The notes below the pieces were generated by a model. It was not told where the DNA came from and did no database searches. It was given only the letters and a program-made list of their open reading frames with translations. Made by a program: the position numbers and the translations under genes. Source: G963676095 sp963676095 (GTDB lineage: Bacteria > Bacteroidota > Bacteroidia > Bacteroidales > Prolixibacteraceae). From it: DNA of 64,000 bases. The DNA lies in the NCBI GenBank assembly GCA_963676095.1, contig OY781040.1, forward strand, positions 6,572,001-6,636,000. The letters are read 5' to 3'. Each line of letters starts with the position of its first letter. Position 1 is the first letter of the stretch. Below, in pieces: positions 26,409 to 35,273 of the stretch.

Positions 26409-26762
26409 TATAAGATGAACGGTTCATTTTTTAAAACGGTTGAAGATTTTCCTGATTGTCAATTGAACCCGGCGGCCATTGGGACTATTGAAGGTTTTTT
26501 GTGTAATATGTTGGTAAATCCGGATGACGGAAAGATCTGTCTATCGTATAAACGGACTGATCTGATCGAGTTTTATGATTCCAACGGAACTCTAATAAAA
26601 CGGATGCATGGTCCGGATCATTTCTTGCCTGTTATTGTGGAGGACAAAAGAGGTAACGGAGTCGGGATCCATTCGATTGAAGGGCAAACCCGCGATACCT
26701 ATTTTGGTCCGGTAGCTGTCGACAATATGATCTTACACTTGTGGATGTCCGTGTTTAGGGCA
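26409..26762 (+). pseudogene. Internal fragment of a TolB-like propeller gene
   Basis: An open frame leads without a stop into the next lipoprotein gene and encodes blades of a TolB-like propeller: NPDDGKICLSYKRTDLIEFYDSNG and LIKRMHGPDHFLPV align with KIVLPYRFLDAIEIYNIKT and VAIHGPEGYDV of the gene at 26763. It has no signal peptide and no C-terminal blade. It is best read as a leftover of a duplicated propeller, fused by chance in frame with the following gene. Confidence 0.7.
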
Positions 26763-27821
26763 ATGAAAAAATTTTATCCGGGTTTGGATCAAATTGTCGT
26801 ATTTGTTATTATTTGTTTAATAACCATTGGATGCGAGCCTGCAAATAGCATATTGAATAAAAACTCCAGGTATTTTTCCAAATTTCCGGAAGAAGAGACC
26901 GTTGTATTCAAAGATGTTTGTGAATATAAAGAAGGTATTGCAGGAACGCTTATCTTGATTGATTCTACTTTAGTTATATTAAATGAACAGCCTGGAATAA
27001 AGAACTTTCTTAACTGCTACTCTTTAAAAAATGGAATACTCTCAAATGGATACCTGAGCGAAGGGAGAGGTCCTGGTGAAGCAATAGGGCCGATGATGAT
27101 CGGAGCCAGTGGCGATATCCTATGGGTGCAGGATGTTGTATTAAATAAAGTATTTATCATTGACAAAAATAAAGTCATTAATCAAATTACACCTGTTTCC
27201 TTTATTGAATACCCCATTGCAGATCGTTATTATATGATTGGGTTTAAGGATAGCCTTCATTATTTCGGTGTAGGATCTGCAAATTCCGAATATAAAATCC
27301 AGGAAATTGATTTGATAACAGGTAAAGTGATTAATGAGTATGGAAAAATCGAAAAAACCCCAGGAGATATATCACTACAACTATTTAAATCAGCATATCA
27401 ATCTTTTATTTTCACAAAACCGACAGGCGATAAAATTGTCTTGCCTTATCGTTTTCTGGATGCGATCGAAATCTATAATATAAAAACAAAGTCGAGTGTT
27501 GCAATACATGGCCCTGAAGGATATGATGTGGCGTATAGTCCAATGGGAAACCAGATGACTAAAACCGAAAAAACGAGAATTGCATTCGTTCATGGAACCG
27601 TGACAAATGAATATATCTACTTATCATATTCAGGTAGAAAAAGGTATAGTTCAGATTATTATTATGGCAGTAGCATCTATGTCTACGATTGGGATGGAAA
27701 CCCAGTCCGAAAGTTAATATTAAACAGATATATTCAAGGGCTGGTTGTATCTGAAGACAATAAAACCTTATATGCTTTTGATGTCAAAACAGGATTTCTT
27801 ATTCAGGCAAAAATTAATTGA
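26763..27821 (+). CDS. TolB-like six-bladed beta-propeller lipoprotein
   Basis: A 352-residue lipoprotein. The ATG at 26763 is chosen over the frame start at 26379 because it yields a signal peptide with lipobox TIGC (Cys24); upstream codons belong to the relic fragment. The body contains YLSEGRGPGEAIGPMM (G-R-G-P-G-E motif), KVFIIDKNKVINQI, and the last blade SSIYVYDWDGNPVRKLILNRYIQG. It is the intact counterpart of the internally deleted copy at 20655. A transglutaminase-like gene follows after 36 bases. Confidence 0.8.
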   Translation: MKKFYPGLDQIVVFVIICLITIGCEPANSILNKNSRYFSKFPEEETVVFKDVCEYKEGIAGTLILIDSTLVILNEQPGIKNFLNCYSLKNGILSNGYLSEGRGPGEAIGPMMIGASGDILWVQDVVLNKVFIIDKNKVINQITPVSFIEYPIADRYYMIGFKDSLHYFGVGSANSEYKIQEIDLITGKVINEYGKIEKTPGDISLQLFKSAYQSFIFTKPTGDKIVLPYRFLDAIEIYNIKTKSSVAIHGPEGYDVAYSPMGNQMTKTEKTRIAFVHGTVTNEYIYLSYSGRKRYSSDYYYGSSIYVYDWDGNPVRKLILNRYIQGLVVSEDNKTLYAFDVKTGFLIQAKIN

Positions 27822-27857
27822 AAGATACATAAACAGGCCATCTAGAGTCAGACTTTC

Positions 27858-29831
27858 ATGAAACATTTTTTCTTTTATATCCTGATCCTGTGGATAATTT
27901 GTTCCTGCAGGCCGGAGGTACCTTCCGGAGTGAGGAGTGCACTAAAGCTTGCGGGAGAAAACCGGAAAGAACTGGAAAAGGTACTGGATCATTACTCCGG
28001 AGAGCCGGAAGACAGTCTGAAATTCCGGGCCGCCTGCTTTTTAATTGAAAATATGCCTTATTACGGTTATTATGAAGGTGAGTTGATGGATCATTACCTT
28101 CCGATCTACCAGGATCTGGCTGCAAGCGGAAAAGATCCGCAGGCCGTGCTGGATTCCTTTGTCCGGCGCTATGGCCCTTTTTCCCGGCAGCGTGTTGAGC
28201 AGAAGCAGGATATCCGGGAGATCAAAGCTTCCCTGCTGATCAACAATATCGAATGGTCCTTTAAAGTCTGGCAGGAACAGCCGTGGGGACAAAATGTTTC
28301 ATTCGGTGACTTTTGTGAGTACATCCTTCCTTACCGGATCGGGGATGAAAGACCGACAGAATGGCGGCAGAAGTTCTATGAAAAATATAACCACCTGCTT
28401 GACCCGTACCGGGCTCTGACTGAGGCTGAAGATCCGATGTTCGCTGCCCGGATCGTGCTGGACTCGTTAAGCCGGGGTGAAAAGCATTTTACCACGATCC
28501 TGCCGGACCTGCCCCATATCGGACCAGACCTGTGCGCACAATGGCGTACGGGCAGTTGCCGGGAACTGACAGATCTGACAGTTTATGTTTTACGCTCGCT
28601 GGGTATTCCCTGTGGAATTGACTTTATGCCGGTACATGCCAGGGGAAATGCGGGGCATTTCTGGACATTCATCCTGGATATTCACAAAAATACCTATACT
28701 TCCGACTACCTGGATGCCGGTATCGGAATTCTCCGGGCTGAGGATAACCAGCATTTTACTTCAAAAATATACCGGACAATGTTCGGACTGAACCACTCTC
28801 TGTACAGTCAGTTACATTCCCTGACCAAATCGGTTCCCCCGTTCTTTTCCTATCCTCATTTCACCGACGTTACCAGTTTGTATACCGGACGGAATCCGGT
28901 CCGGTCGGTTTTGGTTCCTGACTCAGTATGGTATAACCGGCACGCAGATTTTTCTGTTGTGTACCTGTGTATTTCACAGAGGCAAGGATGGGTGCCTGTA
29001 GCCTGGGCCCGGTACGATAAGAAACAGACCAGGTTTGAAAATATCAAGTCGGATATTGTTTTCCGGGTTGCCGGTTGGGAGAATGGACAGCTGGATTTTC
29101 AGACAGGAGCACTAAAAATAACAGGGCCGGACAATGAAGTACGCAGCATTGAGGCAGGAGAGCCAAAAGAAACGGTCTGTCTTTTCTCCAAGTATGAGAT
29201 TTATGATTCGGAAGGATTTACAAGGCGAATGGTTAACGGAGTCTTTGAGGGAAGCAATGATGCGGATTTCAGGAACCCGGATACCATGGCAGTCATCCGC
29301 GAGCCACCTGTGCGCCTGAAAACTGTCCTGTACCCGGTCTCCCGGAAAAAGTACCGTTATATCCGTTACCTGGGGCCTAAAGGTTCCCATTGTGATGTTG
29401 CAGAGATCCGGTTTTTTAAAAATAAAAATGATACTGATGCCTGCAGCGGAAAGGTGATCGGTACGCCCGGTAATGATCCGGCTACCGGTAAGAATGAATA
29501 CACGAAAGCATTCGACGGAGATCCGTACACTTCATTTCATTACCAACAGGCAAGCGGGGGATGGGCCGGTTTGGATTTTGGCAGGCCTGTTTCTGTGTCA
29601 AAGGTCATCTATGTTCCGAGGAACCGGGATAACTTTATCCGGGAAGGAGATGCATATGAACTGTATTATTTAGATAAAGAATGGATTTCCCTCGGAATGG
29701 AAATCGCAGAAGCTGATTCACTGGTTTATACGAATGTCCCTTCCGGGGCTCTGTTATACCTGAAGAATCATACGCGGGGGCATGACGAGCGTATTTTTAC
29801 ATACGAGAATGGAAAACAGATCTGGTGGTAG
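27858..29831 (+). CDS. Transglutaminase-like lipoprotein with discoidin-like domain (paralog 4)
   Basis: A 657-residue lipoprotein (lipobox IICSC; Cys17 most likely). The catalytic core keeps Cys234 (GSCRELTDLT) and His267 (GHFW), and Asp283 (TYTSDY) stands at the same +16 spacing from His as in paralogs 1 and 3. The discoidin-like domain (YIRYLGPKGSHCDVAEI, AFDGDPYTSF, AGLDFG) ends with ENGKQIWW. It is the most diverged of the four and visibly richer in G and C than the propeller genes around it, similar to paralog 1. About 140 bases without a gene follow. Confidence 0.8.
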   Translation: MKHFFFYILILWIICSCRPEVPSGVRSALKLAGENRKELEKVLDHYSGEPEDSLKFRAACFLIENMPYYGYYEGELMDHYLPIYQDLAASGKDPQAVLDSFVRRYGPFSRQRVEQKQDIREIKASLLINNIEWSFKVWQEQPWGQNVSFGDFCEYILPYRIGDERPTEWRQKFYEKYNHLLDPYRALTEAEDPMFAARIVLDSLSRGEKHFTTILPDLPHIGPDLCAQWRTGSCRELTDLTVYVLRSLGIPCGIDFMPVHARGNAGHFWTFILDIHKNTYTSDYLDAGIGILRAEDNQHFTSKIYRTMFGLNHSLYSQLHSLTKSVPPFFSYPHFTDVTSLYTGRNPVRSVLVPDSVWYNRHADFSVVYLCISQRQGWVPVAWARYDKKQTRFENIKSDIVFRVAGWENGQLDFQTGALKITGPDNEVRSIEAGEPKETVCLFSKYEIYDSEGFTRRMVNGVFEGSNDADFRNPDTMAVIREPPVRLKTVLYPVSRKKYRYIRYLGPKGSHCDVAEIRFFKNKNDTDACSGKVIGTPGNDPATGKNEYTKAFDGDPYTSFHYQQASGGWAGLDFGRPVSVSKVIYVPRNRDNFIREGDAYELYYLDKEWISLGMEIAEADSLVYTNVPSGALLYLKNHTRGHDERIFTYENGKQIWW

Positions 29832-29974
29832 TGTTACAAAATATCAATTTTTAATTAGACTCACGAACTTGTTCGATGAAAGGAGCATTCTCAATTAAAG
29901 AGAATGGTGACTCTCTGTTTTATAAACTTTAAGACTTTTATTCGCTGGTCGTTCTATTCGTAAATTATTTAACA

Positions 29975-30534
29975 ATGAGAAATTTAAAGTATTATATTGT
30001 TTTTTTCTGTATCCCGATTTTGTTAACGGCATTTGCCGGTTGCTCCAAAAAAAATGCAGATCCTGTTTTTTCAGAATTTAACAAGGTCGTTAATATAAAC
30101 AGCACCAATACAAAAATTGAGAGTGTTGATCTTGGTGAAGTAGTGGATATGTTAATATCATTATCAATGACATTTTGTACAAAATGCCAGATCGTGAGAT
30201 TGCCAACATTAAAACGACTTATCATATAGATAATAAGGACGTAACCAAATTTGAATTTAATAAGGACAGTTGTTCCGTCTCGACAGTGGAATGTATTAAT
30301 GTTAAAGAAATGACCCGGGAAGACAGAGAATCATGGAGTGAATATGCTGTGGACATGCTTATGTTGTTTCTTTATGACGGAAAACTCGTGCCCAAAGATT
30401 ATTTTCATCCTTCAGATCTCAAAAGTCTGACGCTTTATCCCAAAAAAGAAGCTATAAAAAAGTTTGGTTGTAAAGGACTTGCAACTATTTTTGAAGTACA
30501 GCTTAAAGAAGGAAAAACTATTCCGGATAAGTAG
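29975..30534 (+). pseudogene. Unknown lipoprotein gene, frameshifted
   Basis: The first frame (29975-30229) starts with a signal and lipobox FAGC (Cys23) and reads to about SVDLGEVVD before it changes composition and stops. A second frame, open from about 30150, reads NDILYKMPDREIANIKTTYHIDNKDVTKFEFNKDSC and continues to 30534. Together they would give one protein of about 185 residues. I do not recognise the family. The frame change lies between about 30145 and 30180. It could be a recent mutation or a sequencing error. Confidence 0.5.
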
Positions 30535-30558
30535 GCCGGAGAAACTCTTTTAGAAAAA

Positions 30559-30621
30559 ATGAGTTTAATTATAGTTGCATTAGGATTTGTTGCTTTGACA
30601 ATTGTTAATGTCGTCTTGTAA
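30559..30621 (+). CDS. Possible 20-residue hydrophobic peptide
   Basis: An ATG preceded by an A-rich stretch opens a frame of 20 hydrophobic residues (MSLIIVALGFVALTIVNVVL), 15 bases before the next propeller start at 30637. It resembles a bare membrane span and parallels the small membrane frames at 22281 and 25062, which also precede propeller genes. The frame is too short for confidence. Confidence 0.2.
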   Translation: MSLIIVALGFVALTIVNVVL

Positions 30622-30636
30622 TCTAATAAGTTTATC

Positions 30637-31806
30637 ATGTATAAAGTAATATCGGGACTAATCCTGCTGCTGACTTTTCTTTTTGCATGTTCTGATTCAA
30701 TTGAACAGCCTTATAAAAATATTGTCGTAAAATCGGAAATTAAGTCAGTCCCTTATATCACAGATGTCTTCAAGATCGGGAAGTATGTGCCATTACAGAC
30801 ATCACCGGAATCTTTGCTTAAGCGAATAGACGCAATTAAGATTCAAAACGATATAATGTATACCTTTAGCAATGGAAACGTATATGTTTGGTCTGAGAAA
30901 GGAAAATTGATACGAAAAATAGGTAAACAGGGGAGAGGTCCGGGTGAGATGTTATACCTTATTGATTTCGCGTTGTCTCCGGATGGTAAAAAAATTGCTA
31001 TTTTGGATAATTACAGAGAGCGTATTTTCATGTTTGATAAAAACGGAAATTTGCTGGAATCAAAAAAAATTGATCCACGGTATGCAACTAATCTTTGCTG
31101 GACCCAATCAAATAAGTTTATTTTTTATTCCAATTATGTTACTAAAGAAAGTAAAAAATGTACTTTTTTCCTGACAGATTCAAATTGGAAAAATATAAAA
31201 CAATTATTACCCATAAATCCAAATGAATTAGGTAATTGTATCGATAGCGGTGATAACTTCCCAACTTATGGGAACAGGCAATATCTACGGAAAAGTCTGG
31301 ACGATATGATCTATGAGCTTACTCCGCAGGACGAACTAGTCCCTCGTTACCGTGTCACTTTTGATAAAGGTAATATTGATACAGAGAAGCTTAAAAAATA
31401 TGACCACAATTGCCTGGGGTTAGCGTCAGAAATGAAGAAAAACAAACTTCGTTCAATTGTGGGTTTTAATGAAACGGAGCACTATTACATTATAAGGTAT
31501 ACAATCGGGGAAGATGTCTCAACGAATATTGTCCTGAAAAATGATCATCAGCAAATTAGGATTCAGCACAGGCCCAGGAATTTTGATCCGATTGGTGGCT
31601 TTTTTACATTTTATTATGGAGATTATATTCTCATGGCTGTTGAACCATATAAATTGAAATTAAATCTTAGACAAATGATTCCTCTTGCCAAAAAGCAATT
31701 GGGAGAGTCATTACCCATCTTGGAGAAAATAGCATCGGAAGCATCCGATGAAGATAATCCGATCATACTTTTTCTTGAATACAGATCACAACAGAGTGAA
31801 ATATAA
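30637..31806 (+). CDS. DUF5128-type six-bladed beta-propeller lipoprotein
   Basis: A 389-residue lipoprotein (lipobox LFAC, Cys18). KIGKYVPLQTSPESLLKRIDAIKIQNDIMY and KLIRKIGKQGRGPGEMLYLIDF carry the first blades and the G-R-G-P-G-E motif near residue 105; the end is EASDEDNPIILFLE. The C-terminal third is duplicated as a truncated copy at 34659, so this gene and the hydrolase gene at 31992 appear to lie inside an old tandem duplication. Confidence 0.85.
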   Translation: MYKVISGLILLLTFLFACSDSIEQPYKNIVVKSEIKSVPYITDVFKIGKYVPLQTSPESLLKRIDAIKIQNDIMYTFSNGNVYVWSEKGKLIRKIGKQGRGPGEMLYLIDFALSPDGKKIAILDNYRERIFMFDKNGNLLESKKIDPRYATNLCWTQSNKFIFYSNYVTKESKKCTFFLTDSNWKNIKQLLPINPNELGNCIDSGDNFPTYGNRQYLRKSLDDMIYELTPQDELVPRYRVTFDKGNIDTEKLKKYDHNCLGLASEMKKNKLRSIVGFNETEHYYIIRYTIGEDVSTNIVLKNDHQQIRIQHRPRNFDPIGGFFTFYYGDYILMAVEPYKLKLNLRQMIPLAKKQLGESLPILEKIASEASDEDNPIILFLEYRSQQSEI

Positions 31807-31991
31807 TTTTTAACTAATGCAAAAATTGATATTACCCTACATGCTGAAGGAAACGAGCAGGTTTTTTTCTGACACTCTTCTGGTATGGGGTGAATCACTA
31901 GAAAGATCATCTGCCAAAGTATAACGACGCGGTATGCCCGAAGTAAAGTATTTTAATTTATAGAATTATAACCTAAAACTTACATGAAAAG

Positions 31992-34649
31992 ATGAAAATC
32001 CGGGTCATTATTTTATTTACTTGTATCCTCGCAATAATCAGTTGCCGGGAAGAGGTCGTGCCGGATGAGCCGATAATAGAGGTACATAAGGTTCCGAAGG
32101 ATGGTGTTGTACTTAGTAAATGGCAGATGCTGGGGCCTTTCCCGGTAAGAGACCAGGGGAATTCGCTTGTTGTAAACAGTCTGGCATGCCTGGGACAGAA
32201 AGAAGCTGAGATTTCTTTCATGGATTTCCTAAAGATAACCAGGAATGATGCAAACGATACTTGCCGGCTGGATACAACCTTCACGAACAAGTACATTTTT
32301 TCCGGTGCAACCCCAATCGAGTTTAAAGATATACCGGGAGTCCAGGATAAAGAGTTAAACGCGAATTATTATTTTGCCTGTCAGGTCCGGTGCCAAAGGG
32401 ACATTTCGACCAGGTTGCATTTTTCAAGCAATGCGAGGGCAAAAATATGGCTGAACAACAAACTGTTGTGCCGCGCCGATTATACGCTTCCTTTTTTGAG
32501 CTACCGCGAATTCAGGCCTGTAGAATTGAAGAAAGGGGACAATTTCCTGCTGATAAAAGTCTGCAATCCAAATCCAGGCAAGGAAATGTATGCCCGGTTG
32601 GAGAATGAAAGCAAGCGCGCGATGGAGAGGTATTATGGTCTGCGGAATCATGGTATTTTAGACGGCAGCGTATTTATCTGGGGAGATACGGTGAAACTAA
32701 GTAGTCTGTTGCCCCCGGAAAATGGTGAAATAGCTATTTTTGACAGTGAGAACAATCTGCTCATTAAAGATTCAATTCATGAGGGGGTAAGATGGGCCCA
32801 TTCGATTGCCGGGTTTAAAAAAGGTAATTATCTGGTGCAGTTTAAAACAGGGACTATTACCCTTGTTCAGGATATTTACCGGGGGGTGGTTACCGATTCG
32901 ATCCAAACCATATTGGATGGACTCCGGTCTGTTGAGATGTCAGACAAAGTTAAACGGAACATTGACGCGCTTGATTTCAGGTTTCACCATCTGGAAAAAA
33001 ATACCTGGTGGGGCGACCCAAAATATGTCAGCTTATTTATTCAGATAAAGGATATCTACGCTAATTTAAAACAGGGGATTGATCCGTTTAAACAGACCAA
33101 AGGCTGCTTTATCAGGTCTTATATCTCTGAGATCGATTCAAGTCTGCAATACTATATTCTGCATGTCCCTTCTTCGTACCGACAAGGGAACGCGATAGCG
33201 GTAGGCGTAGCGGTCCCTGTAAATGTTTACGACAAATTTCCTTACCTGCAGAGTTTCCGGGTGGCCAACAGTAAACTGATTGACTTTTTCCAGGACCTGT
33301 CCGAAAAATATAACCTGATCATCATTGAACCGGGATCAAGGCGGAAAGATAAGGCAAATTACAATTCCATCGAGGAGACTGAGTTCTTTGCAATTTTAAA
33401 AGATGTGGAAGCGGATTATGATACAGACCGGGGCCGGCTCTATTTAGCCGGGACATGCAGCGGCGGAAATGAACTGATAAAAATGACCGTCAAATATCCC
33501 GGCCTGTTTGCTGCGGTTGGCGTGGTTGCCCCGGACATTGTCTATGTTGATGAACATGAAAATCCGTGGAGAAAAGCAAACTTCCCGGTCATGTTTCTGG
33601 GCAATGACAGACAGTTACCGATTTTTGATACGCACAGCGTTATCGACCGGCATGTTCCCATTGAATCCAGTGAAAACCTGAACAAGCTGGCAGCATACTT
33701 CCGGCTCGAAAATTTTCATTACATAAAAATACCGAATGAATACCCTAAGTACTACCCGGACGATTTTTATGACGACATCTTTAAGTTCACCCGGAATTAT
33801 ACCTTGAACAGAAGTCCCCGTCAGGTCGGTTTAACAACCAGCCAGATGCTTTACAACAAATCGTTCTGGGTCACGATTACCGACATGAAGGTACCGGGTG
33901 AGGCCCGCATCCGGGCAGAAATCAAGAGGAACAAATTGACCGTTCACAAAGAGAATATTACAGCTTATGATATTGATCTGACAACATTACCGTACGACAG
34001 AAATAAGCCTTTAAGAATAATCGATAACGGGGACCGGATGTTCGGTGCGATTGTGAAGGATTCTGTTTTGCATATCGGTCCCCGGGAGGTTCCCGGCACT
34101 TTAAAAAAGAACCGGAATGTAGCAGGTCCTCTGGCACATGTGTTTGCCCATCGTTTTATCATCGTGAAGGGAACTTCAGGGACCCGGATCGAAAATAAAG
34201 CGATTGGCGCTTTGGCCGATACCATTAATAAGTACTGGTATAAACGGTATTTCGTCAACTGCCGAATCAAAAACGACTACGATATTACCCCCAAAGATAT
34301 TGAGCATTCGAACCTTGTTTTATTGGGAAACCCGGCATCGAATTTATTCCTGGGCAGGGTACAGAAAAATATTCCGATAACGGTTTCAGCAACAGGCATT
34401 ACCATAAAAGGAAAAGAGACCGGCGGGGACAAACTTTGTTTTTACATGGTCTACCCTAATCCATTGAACCGGGACAACTATATTGCTATTATCGGTTACA
34501 ATAACCCGGCTTATATCTCACTGGGGTCTGAAACCACGGGACCATTTGACGACGTTTCTGATTATGGGTGGTATGATTATAAAGTATGGGATGACAGGCC
34601 ATTCGATAATGCGGTTCAAAGTGGTTATTTTGATTCATCCTGGAATTAG
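31992..34649 (+). CDS. Large alpha/beta-hydrolase-like lipoprotein with Cys at the nucleophile elbow
   Basis: An 885-residue lipoprotein (lipobox IISC, Cys18). N-terminal residues about 40-210 look like a carbohydrate-binding or jelly-roll region (WQMLGPFPV, KIWLNNKLL, VELKKGDNFLLIKV), a pattern seen in exported esterases and peptidases. Residues about 385-640 are alpha/beta-hydrolase-like: YYILHVPSSY, YNLIIIEPGSR, then the elbow RLYLAGTCSGGNELIKM. In the G-x-nucleophile-x-G form the nucleophile would be Cys489, as in dienelactone-hydrolase-like enzymes, rather than Ser; Ser490 is the neighbour. The C-terminal 230 residues are unassigned. Substrate unknown; an ester or peptide on the cell surface is likely. 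Confidence 0.65.
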   Translation: MKIRVIILFTCILAIISCREEVVPDEPIIEVHKVPKDGVVLSKWQMLGPFPVRDQGNSLVVNSLACLGQKEAEISFMDFLKITRNDANDTCRLDTTFTNKYIFSGATPIEFKDIPGVQDKELNANYYFACQVRCQRDISTRLHFSSNARAKIWLNNKLLCRADYTLPFLSYREFRPVELKKGDNFLLIKVCNPNPGKEMYARLENESKRAMERYYGLRNHGILDGSVFIWGDTVKLSSLLPPENGEIAIFDSENNLLIKDSIHEGVRWAHSIAGFKKGNYLVQFKTGTITLVQDIYRGVVTDSIQTILDGLRSVEMSDKVKRNIDALDFRFHHLEKNTWWGDPKYVSLFIQIKDIYANLKQGIDPFKQTKGCFIRSYISEIDSSLQYYILHVPSSYRQGNAIAVGVAVPVNVYDKFPYLQSFRVANSKLIDFFQDLSEKYNLIIIEPGSRRKDKANYNSIEETEFFAILKDVEADYDTDRGRLYLAGTCSGGNELIKMTVKYPGLFAAVGVVAPDIVYVDEHENPWRKANFPVMFLGNDRQLPIFDTHSVIDRHVPIESSENLNKLAAYFRLENFHYIKIPNEYPKYYPDDFYDDIFKFTRNYTLNRSPRQVGLTTSQMLYNKSFWVTITDMKVPGEARIRAEIKRNKLTVHKENITAYDIDLTTLPYDRNKPLRIIDNGDRMFGAIVKDSVLHIGPREVPGTLKKNRNVAGPLAHVFAHRFIIVKGTSGTRIENKAIGALADTINKYWYKRYFVNCRIKNDYDITPKDIEHSNLVLLGNPASNLFLGRVQKNIPITVSATGITIKGKETGGDKLCFYMVYPNPLNRDNYIAIIGYNNPAYISLGSETTGPFDDVSDYGWYDYKVWDDRPFDNAVQSGYFDSSWN

Positions 34650-34658
34650 GTTTGAGAA

Positions 34659-35102
34659 GTGATTTCTTTCGACAAAGGGAATATTGAGATTGACAAAGTA
34701 AAAAAATACCACCACGATTGTTATGGGTTAGCCTCGGAAATGCAGAAAGATAATTTTTGTTCAATAGTGAGCTTTAACGAAAGTGCCCGCTATTACGCAA
34801 TAACATATACCAAAGGGAAAAAAATCTCAACGAATATCATTTCGAATAATGACTATAAACAAATTAGAATTCAGCATAATCCGTCAAATTTTGATCCGAT
34901 TGGAAGTTTTTTACCATTTTATGATAACGATTATATGCTTCTTGTTGTTGAACCATATAAATTGAAGCTAAATCTTAGGCAAATGATTCCTCTTGCAAAA
35001 AAGCAATTGGGAGAGTCATTGCCCATATTGGAGGAAATAGCATCGGAAGCATCAGATGAAGATAATCCAATCATACTTTTTCTTGAAAATAAGTCAAAAT
35101 AG
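34659..35102 (+). pseudogene. C-terminal fragment of a DUF5128-type propeller
   Basis: The frame encodes only the last 145 residues of a propeller and matches the end of the gene at 30637 closely (FDKGNIEIDKVKKYHHDCYGLASEMQK against FDKGNIDTEKLKKYDHNCLGLASEMKK; identical YKLKLNLRQMIPLAKKQLGE). It has no signal peptide and starts 10 bases after the hydrolase stop. It is a truncated duplicate. The 170 bases that follow hold no gene I can support. Confidence 0.8.
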
Positions 35103-35273
35103 GAGCGTTATGAAAATTGCGACCAATAAATGCTTCGTTCGGCCCTAATATTGCTATTTTCCAGTAGAAAACCAGTTTGTCCGGGTAATTATGTACAAAA
35201 TTACGGATAAACTAACCGATAATTTCCGAACTTTGAGAATAGCGAACGAACACTGAAGTTCTAATACCCGAAT

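Noticed and set aside
31817..31927. 36-codon frame before the hydrolase gene
   Set aside because: Mixed composition, no signal, no coupling to the next gene.
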